Under the pieces are notes generated by a model. That model searched no databases and was not told where the DNA came from. It saw only the letters and a list, made by a program, of their open reading frames with translations. Both the position numbers and the translations under genes were made by a program. Shown one piece after another: positions 27,401-34,624 of a stretch of 55,409 nt of DNA; positions within the stretch are counted from its first letter, which is position 1, and each line of letters starts with the position of its first letter. Location of the stretch: the NCBI GenBank assembly GCA_028281765.1, contig JANQJF010000108.1, forward strand, positions 1 through 55,409, in the 5' to 3' direction. Origin of the DNA: Planctomycetota bacterium. GTDB taxonomy: Bacteria > Planctomycetota > UBA1135 > UBA2386.

Positions 27401-27556
27401 GCCGGGCAAATGCTGTTCTTCGTCAGCGGTGGGATGCAGGACGACTTCGGGTACGACCCACCGGGCGGCTTCAATTCCGAGCGTCCGCCGGGCGAAAACG
27501 TGACCCGGATCGCAGCCGGAAGCACGGTCGACGTCCGCATGACCGTGACTCGATAA
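24452..27556 (+). CDS. Membrane-tethered ECF sigma factor fused to carboxypeptidase-regulatory-like repeats (fusion 2)
   Basis: The protein has 1034 residues. Residues 10-168 form the sigma factor. Region 2 reads GNTQDADDLAQDAWVAALKR. Region 4 reads LPEPRRAVVLLRYFEGLSST and RLGRSPATVRGQLRDGLEML. The juxtamembrane motif GGNRAAW corresponds to GGDRRAW in fusion 1. One helix (about 203-222, RWLWIGAAAATVCGGIWFAL) crosses the membrane. The ~810-residue external part holds many carboxypeptidase-regulatory-like folds: LHGRVVDRHTREPVAGAQVV, VVGTVRTSDNRPLAGVRIRA, ASGRVVADGQPVEGAAIAIG, and others with GSFLFDQLPSGPYRLEF-type ends. It differs from fusion 1 mainly by the longer ectodomain. ATG 24452 lacks a strong ribosome binding site. 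Confidence 0.92.
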   Translation: MTPPPKPGVDSLLEHAEFVRGLARGLLGNTQDADDLAQDAWVAALKRPPEQEGGQIRGWFRKIVRNTGANRMRDARRREQHEQAAVREGAVRDPAVPAVDEILEREQVRRRVVEAVVSLPEPRRAVVLLRYFEGLSSTEIGNRLGRSPATVRGQLRDGLEMLRTRLDREHGGNRAAWTGPLAGLLNLPTKQTLVVASLAPVVRWLWIGAAAATVCGGIWFALGGDDPQPNSHLVADAPDDPVAAEPETTPSAADRATVVVELTATTEPSRWTCPAERGPATLHGRVVDRHTREPVAGAQVVCRSHHGRLRHGYDLVDDRNVRTAIWTAADGSFLFDQLPSGPYRLEFSDDTGRRARRDVVASAQRDEPITIGLDERHALYGHVIVEVSDPNGRPVLDANVELIGADQVHGPIGYRGAPSLTGKTDADGRCDLHAPGRLDSLFEGLVTVTAADGRVALERIARPEHGNSMPVLRVTLEPPGTIEGTLRADAVDAFDGLAVFAHPGLVYGNVYRSAEHLAKRATIEGDRFRIEGVPPGSYRIEVRGERGQRAVFEKRPPNAWVETGKTVEVDLQVAIGARVVGTVRTSDNRPLAGVRIRAHKASDSDGTVHVGLANVITHPDKLYDGFTAVTDAVGRYELVGLPPARYELRAALEGWSHGDAAVHASVEEVASVDLVLGPAGVLQGVANPGDLGIRPVNDPDSLVRTWISGDGSFTLPGIAAGEYEVGAWDYKTSSLLVSRVVEIEAHRTTWVDLRDMAVAHASGRVVADGQPVEGAAIAIGERIVATTGADGQFRARLRGTKNVRGSVAVDGLLVGKFRWRSLQLGENAVPDVDVSGPPLTLRALDEHGRPATASVRLWGGWPDYADEVVRRTNREGVVHFRIAPPEKFKLRVSFDSGVRVFERIEREAGDDPITVEVREHPHATARLHVVDTSGRPIVGLGISVAGNAKPGITDDPALVYKAREWTKYVRTDDNGVALFRGIRAGQMLFFVSGGMQDDFGYDPPGGFNSERPPGENVTRIAAGSTVDVRMTVTR

Positions 27557-27643
27557 CCCCTTCGCAAAGCCGAAAGTCGACGGATTGCGGCGGCCGGCGC
27601 GCACCCGTACAGTCGTCGCTTCGCTTCCCCCACCCTACGAGAC

Positions 27644-28744
27644 ATGAAGCACACTCTCGCTACTTTGATCCTCGCCGCGGCACTGCCGTCCGCCGCACTC
27701 GCCCAATGCGACGGCACCCTGAACTACTGGGGTATTTGGACCGCCGACACCTCCGCCGACTGCTGGTGGAGCGTGGGCCTCAGCCAAGCGTTCGACGGTG
27801 AGTCGACCGGCACCCTCTGCCCGCCGTGCGAACTCGCGTGCGCGCAGACGATCAGCGCCGACCTGACCTTCCAGGGCAACCCGAACAACGACGGCGGCCC
27901 GGCCGGCTTCACGATCGGATACCAGCCCAACGACTTCATGAACCCGAACGCCGACTACCTCCTGGTGGTCTGGCCACCGGTCACACAGCCAGACCCGGAA
28001 GGCAATACCCGCATCTCGCTCTACCGCGTGCAGGGCGAATTCGACGGCCCGGTCGGCTTCGGCCTCTGCAACTGGTTCAACAACGTCACGCTGATCGCGA
28101 CGGCCCCCGCCGGAGTCGGCGAGCGCCCCGAACTCGGCAACGACGAGAACAACACGCAGGTCTGGCAGATGTCGGCCGACATCGGCTGCGACAACATCAC
28201 GGTCCGCGACGGCAACACCGTGCTCCTCGACGTCGACTCCGCGACACCGGGCGGCTTCTGCCAGTACGTCGACAGCGGTCGCTTCTGCTGGTACTCCACG
28301 TGCCAGAAGATGGAGGTCACGCCGGTCACGTTCGAGCCCGTCGAGATCGACGCGAACTGGTTCAACTACGGCAACGGCCTCGCCGGCTGCGTCGGCGTCC
28401 CGACGGTCGTCATGGCCGAGGACCCGCTGATGGGCACCGCGCCGGAGATCCAGATCGGCAACACGACCGACATGGGTAGCTCGTCGTGCGCGATGGTCTG
28501 GGGAATCGCCCAGGACAACCTGTTCATCCCGTTCCTCGGCGGCGACCTGCTGATCGCGTCCCCGTTCGCCGCGGTCGTCTCGATCACGGTCCCGTCGACC
28601 GGCTACAGCTTCAACTGCACGATCCCCGACGAGTGTGACCAGCTCGGCGAAATGTTCTACCTGCAGGTGATCTGCGCCGACCCGTGCGGCCCCGCCGGCT
28701 TCTCGATGTCCGACGGGCTCTGCATCGAGATCGGCAACATCTAG
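27644..28744 (+). CDS. Secreted Cys-rich protein with the shared C-terminal module
   Basis: The protein has 366 residues with signal peptide MKHTLATLILAAALPSAALA (cleavage before QCDG). The mature protein is acidic, Asn/Gly-rich and unusually rich in Cys (about 20), so disulfide-bonded. The second half contains YGNGLAGCVGVPTVVMAEDP, FIPFLGGDLLIASPF and the ending SMSDGLCIEIGN. These match the layout of the C-terminal module in the proteins at 8340-10805 and 22819-24246: a G-x-GC-x-G start, a central PFLGG strand and a final S-x-GL strand. The function is unknown; it is probably surface-exposed. It follows ECF fusion 2 by 87 bp on the same strand and may be in its regulon (inference). Confidence 0.87.
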   Translation: MKHTLATLILAAALPSAALAQCDGTLNYWGIWTADTSADCWWSVGLSQAFDGESTGTLCPPCELACAQTISADLTFQGNPNNDGGPAGFTIGYQPNDFMNPNADYLLVVWPPVTQPDPEGNTRISLYRVQGEFDGPVGFGLCNWFNNVTLIATAPAGVGERPELGNDENNTQVWQMSADIGCDNITVRDGNTVLLDVDSATPGGFCQYVDSGRFCWYSTCQKMEVTPVTFEPVEIDANWFNYGNGLAGCVGVPTVVMAEDPLMGTAPEIQIGNTTDMGSSSCAMVWGIAQDNLFIPFLGGDLLIASPFAAVVSITVPSTGYSFNCTIPDECDQLGEMFYLQVICADPCGPAGFSMSDGLCIEIGNI

Positions 28745-29024
28745 GCGGCGCGCCGACGCGCCCCAAGACCACCGTCCGGTCGAAGCCGCAGCGCCGCGAG
28801 CGCCGCGCTCCCGGGCGGATCCCCCCGCGCCGGCGATGCGGTCCGTCGACGCATGGCCACGGCGCGACGCAACGGCGTCGGGGTCCGTAGCGGCCCAACC
28901 GAAAATCTTCGGATTTGTGAAGCCAGCGCTGTCCAGCCCGACGCGGGTCAGGCGTGTGTAGGATTGGCGACGGGAAGTCGCCGCCTCGCGCTCAGGACCT
29001 CCTCCTCAACTTCGAATCATCGAC

Positions 29025-30764
29025 ATGACATCACAACTACGGATCCTCGCGGCGCTCACCGCGACGGCACTACCTCTCTCCGCACAGCTGACCCCGGAAC
29101 GATTGGTGCGCGATTTGGGCCTCGCCGACCAGTCGAAGGAAACGGAACTCTGCGACCTCAACAGCAACCTCATGCCCGATGTTGCTCGCATCAAGGACGA
29201 ATCGCTCTACGTCCAAGTCGACACAGACCCATTCGAGAACATGTACCCGACGGGCGTCACCGGGGTCTGCAGTATGGCGGCGATCAACTACGACGACGGT
29301 GAACGGCCGAGCCGCTTGCTCGTCGTCGGATCCGGGCTGACTCGAATCGTGACCATCGGCGCAGAAGACGGACTCGCACGCGTGGTGAATCGCCCAAACT
29401 GGTTCCCCAGCGCCAACTACGTAAACGCCATTCGACAGGGTGACGCATACGTAGGCTGCGCGGTCGACACTGACACGGGCTTGATGTTCCCCTTTTTCTG
29501 GGACGTGGGTGTCACGTCGATGAGCCACTTTCACCCGGTCAACGTCGGCCCCGGCGTAATCGGCGTCACGTTCACGGATACGAACGGTGACGGAATCTGG
29601 GAAATCGCGGTCCACTTGGTAACTGGAGTCACGATCTACGATTTCAACGGAGTCGTGCAGTCACTGGAGGTGAACCCCCAGCCTTCCGATCGAGGCTCGC
29701 TGGTACGCATCGATTCGAACGGCACGGAGCAGCTCGCGTGGCTGCGACACGACATCGCAGGCGACCAGTGGGAACTCGTGGTCAGCGAAGACGGCGCCCC
29801 GATAGACTCCTTGGTGATGCCGTCGGACCACGGCTTCGACGCGAACGCTCCAGACATGTGCCTCGCCGCCGGCGACATCAACGGCGACGGCTATGACGAC
29901 CTCGTCGTCCGAACTGTCGATCAGCGATTGCTGATTCTCAACAACATGTCCGGCGTGCGAATCGATGACGTCTTCGATCCTGCGGAGAACGACTATGTCG
30001 ATATCTCGAGCAGCGTGACACCCTCGGAGATTCCGCCGATCTTGGTCGGCAACGTGAACCGTGGCCGCGGCGGTCCGAACAAGTGTGCTGAGCAAATCAT
30101 CTGCGACACCGCGGAGGAGACGGAGATCATGTTCTCGATGAGCGGGGAGGAGTTCCCCGTGATCCTGGACGAGACGTTCGAGGTAACGGTGAACCCCAGC
30201 GGCAGCCCCGGCCACATCATGACGCTGCGATTGGACGTGCCGCCCGACTTCGGCTTCGCCGACCACGTTCAGTACGCCGTCTACCGTGACACTGACATCG
30301 CCGATGGGAACAACACGCCGTTCATGATCCCCGAAAGCTGCAAGCACCCAAAACTCGACGACCTCGTAGACGACACCCTGAACATCCAAATCGATCACTT
30401 CGGGGACTTCCTCGAGACCGAGCTGTATTTCGTGCAGATCCGTTTCGTGAAACTCGAGTTCGACAGCAGCGATCCCGAGATCTACAAGATTCGCGACAGC
30501 TCACCGTGCTACATCCTTGGGTTCCACGCGAAGGAATCCGGTGGCATCGCGGAGCAGCATTTTCACGCTCATCGAACGGCGATGTATGCCGTCGAAGGCG
30601 GTCTCGGCAGGCTCTCCGGCGAGACCCCCATGATCTGGGATCCCGCCACGGACGACAGCGAACTCGAGCCCTGCATCTTCCGCCACGTCGGCATCATCAA
30701 GAAGCGCGGCATTCGCCCGGACTGGGACGACGCGGCCCCGACCGGCTGCCTCTGCAACCACTGA
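29025..30764 (+). CDS. Secreted protein with FG-GAP/VCBS-like repeats
   Basis: The protein has 579 residues with signal peptide MTSQLRILAALTATALPLSA. Calcium-binding FG-GAP/VCBS-like motifs are seen at DTNGDGIWEIAV and DINGDGYDDLVVR, embedded in a probable beta-propeller of about 300 residues. The C-terminal ~250 residues are not recognisable and end in a His/Cys-containing stretch (GIRPDWDDAAPTGCLCNH). Repeats of this type mediate adhesion or glycan binding on the outside of the cell. It is preceded by 280 bp with no gene that I can see. Its TGA stop directly abuts the stop of the CHAT gene on the other strand (TGATCA at 30762-30767). Confidence 0.82.
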   Translation: MTSQLRILAALTATALPLSAQLTPERLVRDLGLADQSKETELCDLNSNLMPDVARIKDESLYVQVDTDPFENMYPTGVTGVCSMAAINYDDGERPSRLLVVGSGLTRIVTIGAEDGLARVVNRPNWFPSANYVNAIRQGDAYVGCAVDTDTGLMFPFFWDVGVTSMSHFHPVNVGPGVIGVTFTDTNGDGIWEIAVHLVTGVTIYDFNGVVQSLEVNPQPSDRGSLVRIDSNGTEQLAWLRHDIAGDQWELVVSEDGAPIDSLVMPSDHGFDANAPDMCLAAGDINGDGYDDLVVRTVDQRLLILNNMSGVRIDDVFDPAENDYVDISSSVTPSEIPPILVGNVNRGRGGPNKCAEQIICDTAEETEIMFSMSGEEFPVILDETFEVTVNPSGSPGHIMTLRLDVPPDFGFADHVQYAVYRDTDIADGNNTPFMIPESCKHPKLDDLVDDTLNIQIDHFGDFLETELYFVQIRFVKLEFDSSDPEIYKIRDSSPCYILGFHAKESGGIAEQHFHAHRTAMYAVEGGLGRLSGETPMIWDPATDDSELEPCIFRHVGIIKKRGIRPDWDDAAPTGCLCNH

Positions 30765-33413
30765 TCATCGGCGCCGCAAGCGCACCAGCGCGACGAGGAT
30801 CAACGCCACGCCCGCAGCCGCCGCGACCAAAGTCCACCAGGGCTGAGCCGGCGGCTGCTGGGGCGACGGGCTCGGCTCGTCACCCGACGTAGACTGCGTC
30901 ACAGCGGCGGCCACCGGTAGCTGCCCGAGCCCGAAGACCTGCAGCTGCGCGCGATAGAAGCGCGCGAGCCAGCCGTCTTCGACGTGCGCCTGGCGCGCGT
31001 CGCGCAGCGCCGCGGCCGGTGACGCACCCCCCGCGAGCGTGCGGTGGAACGTCGTCATGAACTCGAGATGGCCGTAGAGCTCGATCTCGCGCGGTGACTG
31101 GATCACCGCGTCGGCGCCTGAGCGCATCAGCGCACCACCCAGCGACGTCCCGAGCTGGCCGTCCCCCAGGCGCGACGGGGTGCTGCCGCCCTCGCACACG
31201 GAGAGGATCGCCAGGCCGGTCACAGACCGCTCGCGGAAGTCGTCGTAGTAGAACTCCTCGTCACGCAGCGCGACGCCCGCACCGAACTCACGGCTCCGGT
31301 CACGCACGCCGTGCGCGAGGATCTGCGTCACACGGCTTCCGGTCCAATCGAGACCCCGCAGCGCCGCGGTCGTGACTTCGTCGTCGACGAGGACTCGCGC
31401 ACGGTCCGCGCCGTAGCTGTCGAGGATTGGCGCCAGCCGATCCTTCGGGAACGCCACCGATTCGATACCCCGATCCCGCGCCGTCGGTGCGTCGGTCGTC
31501 GTGCAGCCGAAAACCGTCAGCGACGCCGGCGGCAGCTCTCCCTGCGAAGCACGACGACGCGCGAGCGCAACGCCGAGCGGCAGGCTGCCGAGGTTGTCGA
31601 TCGCGCACACTTCGCCGAGCAGCTCCCCACTCGGCAACAAGAGCGCCGGGAACGGCACGCTGCGCAGCATGTCTAGGCCGACCAATGTCGCGCCGCTCCA
31701 CGCTCGCATGGTTGCGAGCACTTCGTCGGGCAGCAGCATCTCCAGCGCCTGCGCAGATGAAGACCGCCATCGCTCGACGACCGACTCGCCGAGCTCCTTC
31801 GCCCGCCGGGGACGCATGTTGAACTCGAACACCAGCCGCTTCGCGGGGTGCACCGTGCGCGGACGGCCGGGCAGTCGATGGCACGCGACCTTCGCAGAGT
31901 CGACGACGAACAGGTGCGTGCAACGCCGCCACGGCAGATACACGAGAATGCCGCTGTCCGGCCGCACGAGCTCGCGCTGCACGTCCTCGACCGAGCACGG
32001 CGGCGCTTCGAGTGCGCGCGCGATGCTGTTGAACTGCTGCGCCCGCAGGACAACCTCGAGAGCCTCGCTCGGTCCGTCGGTTCGGTCCTCCTTCTCCGCG
32101 ATCGCGAGAAGCAGGTCGACGTACTCCCCGATCGCCCACGGCACGATCTGCGATGCGAAGAAGCCCGCGGGTTCGTCGGCCGCGTGCGTTCTTTCGATAC
32201 GCTCGAACTCCCGATCGACGATCCGCTTCAGCCGATCCCCGAGCACGCGCAGCTCCTCGACCGGCTGGTTCTCCAACACGCCGAGACGCGTGGCCGGCGC
32301 CGCGAAGAGAGGCGAATCCCACAGCTCGGAGCCGCCGTCGCGCACGAGCTCGTCGCGCAGCGAAGTCGCGACGTCCACGGTCTCGTCGCTGACCGCGATC
32401 TCGAACAGCTTGAGCAGGGCGCGCCGGCGCAACTGCGTCGGACGCGGCTCCTTGTCCAACACGCGACGCAGGACTTCTGTGGAACGACGCGCCCGCATCG
32501 GCTCGACGGTCTCGATCGCGTGTTCGGCCAGGCCCAATCGCAACAACAGCGACGCCGATACCGATTCCTCGTCAGCCGCCAGCTCGTCGTCGATCAGCTG
32601 CTTCGCGTCGCGCGCGCGACGCATGCTGAGCAGCGTGTCCGCGCGCGAGACCAAGAGTTGGCGATACTCGGCCGTCAGCCCGGCTTTCCGCGCCACTCGC
32701 CGCTGTTCGGCGACCGCGATCCCCGCCTGGTCGGGTTTCCCTTCGACCAAGAGCGCGCGCCATTGCAACCCCAGCGCCGTCATGCGGTCGAACGCGGCGC
32801 CCTGGATCGCCTCCGCGTCGCCGCTCGTGTTCGCCCGATCCAACGCCGTCTTCGATCGCGCCAAGAGCCCGTCGACGATCTCCTTCGCGTCGTCGATCTC
32901 GCGCCGATCGATCAGCAGGTCCGCGAGCATCTCGTCGCGCGGCCGCTGGTGGTAGTCGATGTCCCCGTCCAGGTGTTCCGCCTCGCGCAGCGCCTGGATC
33001 GCGCGGCGCCGCTCGCCACGCGCAACGAGGGCCTCGGCGAGCGCCGCCTCGAAGAACACGTGCCGCTTCACCGGGTTCGGATGCTGCTCCAATCCGTGAT
33101 GGATCGAGTCGACGATGCCCTCGAACGCCTTGTCGTCCCGCGCCGCCAGCTCGTCTCGTTCGTTCGCGTAGAAGAACTCACGGACGGCGAGGTTCACGAC
33201 GCCGTCCTCGAGCTTCTCAGTCGCGCGCAGCTGCGCCACGAGTTCGTCGAGCGTCGGCTTCTTCTGCTCCTGCGCCGGGGCAAACCCCGCGGACAGAATC
33301 AGCGCCAGGAGATTTCGTGGGTGAACGACTCGGGCGTGTCCTCGGCGTCGTACACCACGAGCTCCCAGATCATCTTCGGTAGGAAATCGGCGAGTTGCGC
33401 GGAATCGGGTGTC
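30765..33413 (-). CDS. CHAT-domain (caspase-like) protein with N-terminal signal and C-terminal membrane helix
   Basis: The protein has about 880 residues. The N-terminal half is all-helical with TPR-like pairs (RAIQALREAEHLDGD, DDAKEIVDGLLAR). The last third is a CHAT peptidase: the catalytic His is in QILAHGV (codon 31311-31313) and the Cys is in LSVCEGG (codon 31194-31196). One membrane helix ends the protein (WWTLVAAAAGVALILVALV then RLRRR). A signal-like segment RNLLALILSAGFAPAQ lies near the start, so the CHAT domain may face outwards. The start is unclear. ATG 33413 overlaps the anti-sigma gene by 115 bp, and no ATG, GTG or TTG lies between it and the signal segment, so a CTG start near 33310 is possible. 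Third gene of the sigma/anti-sigma/CHAT operon. Confidence 0.88.
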   Translation of the reverse strand, partial: DTRFRATRRFPTEDDLGARGVRRRGHARVVHPRNLLALILSAGFAPAQEQKKPTLDELVAQLRATEKLEDGVVNLAVREFFYANERDELAARDDKAFEGIVDSIHHGLEQHPNPVKRHVFFEAALAEALVARGERRRAIQALREAEHLDGDIDYHQRPRDEMLADLLIDRREIDDAKEIVDGLLARSKTALDRANTSGDAEAIQGAAFDRMTALGLQWRALLVEGKPDQAGIAVAEQRRVARKAGLTAEYRQLLVSRADTLLSMRRARDAKQLIDDELAADEESVSASLLLRLGLAEHAIETVEPMRARRSTEVLRRVLDKEPRPTQLRRRALLKLFEIAVSDETVDVATSLRDELVRDGGSELWDSPLFAAPATRLGVLENQPVEELRVLGDRLKRIVDREFERIERTHAADEPAGFFASQIVPWAIGEYVDLLLAIAEKEDRTDGPSEALEVVLRAQQFNSIARALEAPPCSVEDVQRELVRPDSGILVYLPWRRCTHLFVVDSAKVACHRLPGRPRTVHPAKRLVFEFNMRPRRAKELGESVVERWRSSSAQALEMLLPDEVLATMRAWSGATLVGLDMLRSVPFPALLLPSGELLGEVCAIDNLGSLPLGVALARRRASQGELPPASLTVFGCTTTDAPTARDRGIESVAFPKDRLAPILDSYGADRARVLVDDEVTTAALRGLDWTGSRVTQILAHGVRDRSREFGAGVALRDEEFYYDDFRERSVTGLAILSVCEGGSTPSRLGDGQLGTSLGGALMRSGADAVIQSPREIELYGHLEFMTTFHRTLAGGASPAAALRDARQAHVEDGWLARFYRAQLQVFGLGQLPVAAAVTQSTSGDEPSPSPQQPPAQPWWTLVAAAAGVALILVALVRLRRR

Positions 33414-33952
33414 CATGAGGTGTCTGTCGGTTCGAGCGTCGCATGTGCGAGCCGCTGCTCGCGCTTCGGATCGTAGATGGACAACTCGATCCGTCCACCG
33501 AGTGGCACGTCGAGCTTCCACACGAAAGGACCGCCGTCGTATTCGTCGCTCGGATGCAACTCACCGACGGACAAGTTCAGGTAGAGCTCCTCTGCCGACT
33601 TGGGCGTCGAACCCCATTCGCCGAACGCGAGGCTGAGCCCGATCAACACGACGGCGGCGGCAGCGACGCCGAGCCACACGCGCCGCGGCGACGAGCCGGA
33701 GGACGTAGCCGGGACGTGATGCAGGTTCCGGCGCAGCAGGTCCGCTGCCGGCTCACGGGGACGCTCGTCCTCCTCGTCCGCCGCCGCGCTCTCGTCCAGC
33801 TCGCCCTGGACCGCCTGCAACTCGTCGAACTGCCGCCGCAGCTCCGGGTTTTCGGCGAACGCGGCTGTCGCGACCGGATCGTCGGGCGCCAAGTCGCCGG
33901 TCAGCAGCTGCTCGAGCAACTCGTCGTCTCGTTCGGACCACTCACGCGTCAT
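33299..33952 (-). CDS. Anti-sigma factor-like membrane protein
   Basis: The protein has 217 residues. The N-terminal cytoplasmic part (about 1-90, starting MTREWSERDDELLEQLLTGD) resembles the short helical N-termini of planctomycete anti-sigma factors (LLxGxLxxDDP...). One membrane helix spans about 92-111 (VWLGVAAAAVVLIGLSLAF). An external beta-type domain of ~105 residues follows (LYLNLSVGELHPSDEYDGG and further strands). No HxxxCxxC zinc motif is present. The start overlaps the sigma-factor stop by 11 bp, and the end overlaps the CHAT open frame. It would hold the upstream ECF factor at the membrane (inference). Confidence 0.8.
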   Translation of the reverse strand: MTREWSERDDELLEQLLTGDLAPDDPVATAAFAENPELRRQFDELQAVQGELDESAAADEEDERPREPAADLLRRNLHHVPATSSGSSPRRVWLGVAAAAVVLIGLSLAFGEWGSTPKSAEELYLNLSVGELHPSDEYDGGPFVWKLDVPLGGRIELSIYDPKREQRLAHATLEPTDTSWTPDSAQLADFLPKMIWELVVYDAEDTPESFTHEISWR

Positions 33953-34517
33953 CGCTCGCCTCCGACTCCAGAGCGACTTTGAGCCGCTGCAGCCCTCGAT
34001 AGTACCGGGTTTTGACAGTGCCGAGCGGAATCTCGAGATGCTTGCTGATCTCCGGAAACTTGAGATTGCCGTAGTGCCGCAGCGAGATGATCTCCGCCTC
34101 GACACCACCGACGCGTGCCAGCGCGCGGCGCACTCGATCGCTGTTGGCATCCTCTTGCATGACTCCGTCCGTGGATGCCGGCTCGGCATCCTCAGGCAAC
34201 TCTCGCGGCTGGCGACCCTTGGCCCGCATCCGGTTCATGAACTCGAAGCGGCAGATTCGGTACACCCAACCGTCGATCGGAGCCCGCCCCTCGTAGGTGG
34301 ACAGCTTCTTCAGAACGACGATGACGGTGTCCTGCTCCAGGTCTGCTCGGTCGTCAGCATTGAGTGGCCTGCCGAAGCGCGCATTCAGCGAAGCCAGGTT
34401 GCGTTGGATCTTCTCCAGTTTCTCGGCGAACTCTTCGATGGCAGCCTCGTCGCGCGAAATCACTCCGCGCACGAGCGCGAGCTCACGTGCGGGATCGAAA
34501 TCGAGGTCTCGGGGCAT
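33942..34517 (-). CDS. ECF RNA polymerase sigma factor
   Basis: The protein has 191 residues. Region 2 spans about 30-105 with DRADLEQDTVIVVLKKLSTY (the DLxQDt core) and DGWVYRICRFEFMNRMRAKG. Region 4 spans about 130-185 with LRHYGNLKFPEISKHLEIPL and GTVKTRYYRGLQRLK, a typical helix-turn-helix. ATG 34517 has only a weak binding site (CTCC region). The long open frame upstream of it is low-complexity and would read through a hairpin. It heads a three-gene operon with the anti-sigma and CHAT genes, all with overlapping ends. It probably autoregulates from the promoter region at 34518-34624. Confidence 0.93.
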   Translation of the reverse strand: MPRDLDFDPARELALVRGVISRDEAAIEEFAEKLEKIQRNLASLNARFGRPLNADDRADLEQDTVIVVLKKLSTYEGRAPIDGWVYRICRFEFMNRMRAKGRQPRELPEDAEPASTDGVMQEDANSDRVRRALARVGGVEAEIISLRHYGNLKFPEISKHLEIPLGTVKTRYYRGLQRLKVALESEASDDA

Positions 34518-34543
34518 GGAGCGTTTGGCGAGTCGCGCTTGGC

Positions 34544-34567
34544 TTCGAATCTTCGGACGATTTCGAA
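34544..34567. promoter_or_regulatory. Near-palindrome before the ECF/anti-sigma/CHAT operon
   Basis: TTCGAATC (34544-34551) and GATTTCGAA (34559-34567) form an inverted repeat with one extra T in the right arm and a 7-base spacer. It lies 27 bp before the sigma start, where an operator or promoter element would be expected. No protein can be assigned to it. Confidence 0.35.
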
Positions 34568-34571
34568 CATA

Positions 34572-34598
34572 TCGCGCGCGCAAGACCAACGCGCGCGA
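34572..34598. terminator. Perfect 9-bp hairpin between ECF fusion 3 and the ECF/CHAT operon
   Basis: TCGCGCGCG (34572-34580) pairs with CGCGCGCGA (34590-34598) around a 9-base spacer. It lies 26 bp downstream of the end of ECF fusion 3 on the minus strand and upstream of the next operon. This suits a terminator separating two transcription units on the same strand. No T-tract follows. Confidence 0.5.
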
Positions 34599-34624
34599 CG
34601 CCCGCACTTTTTGAAGACGCCGTC

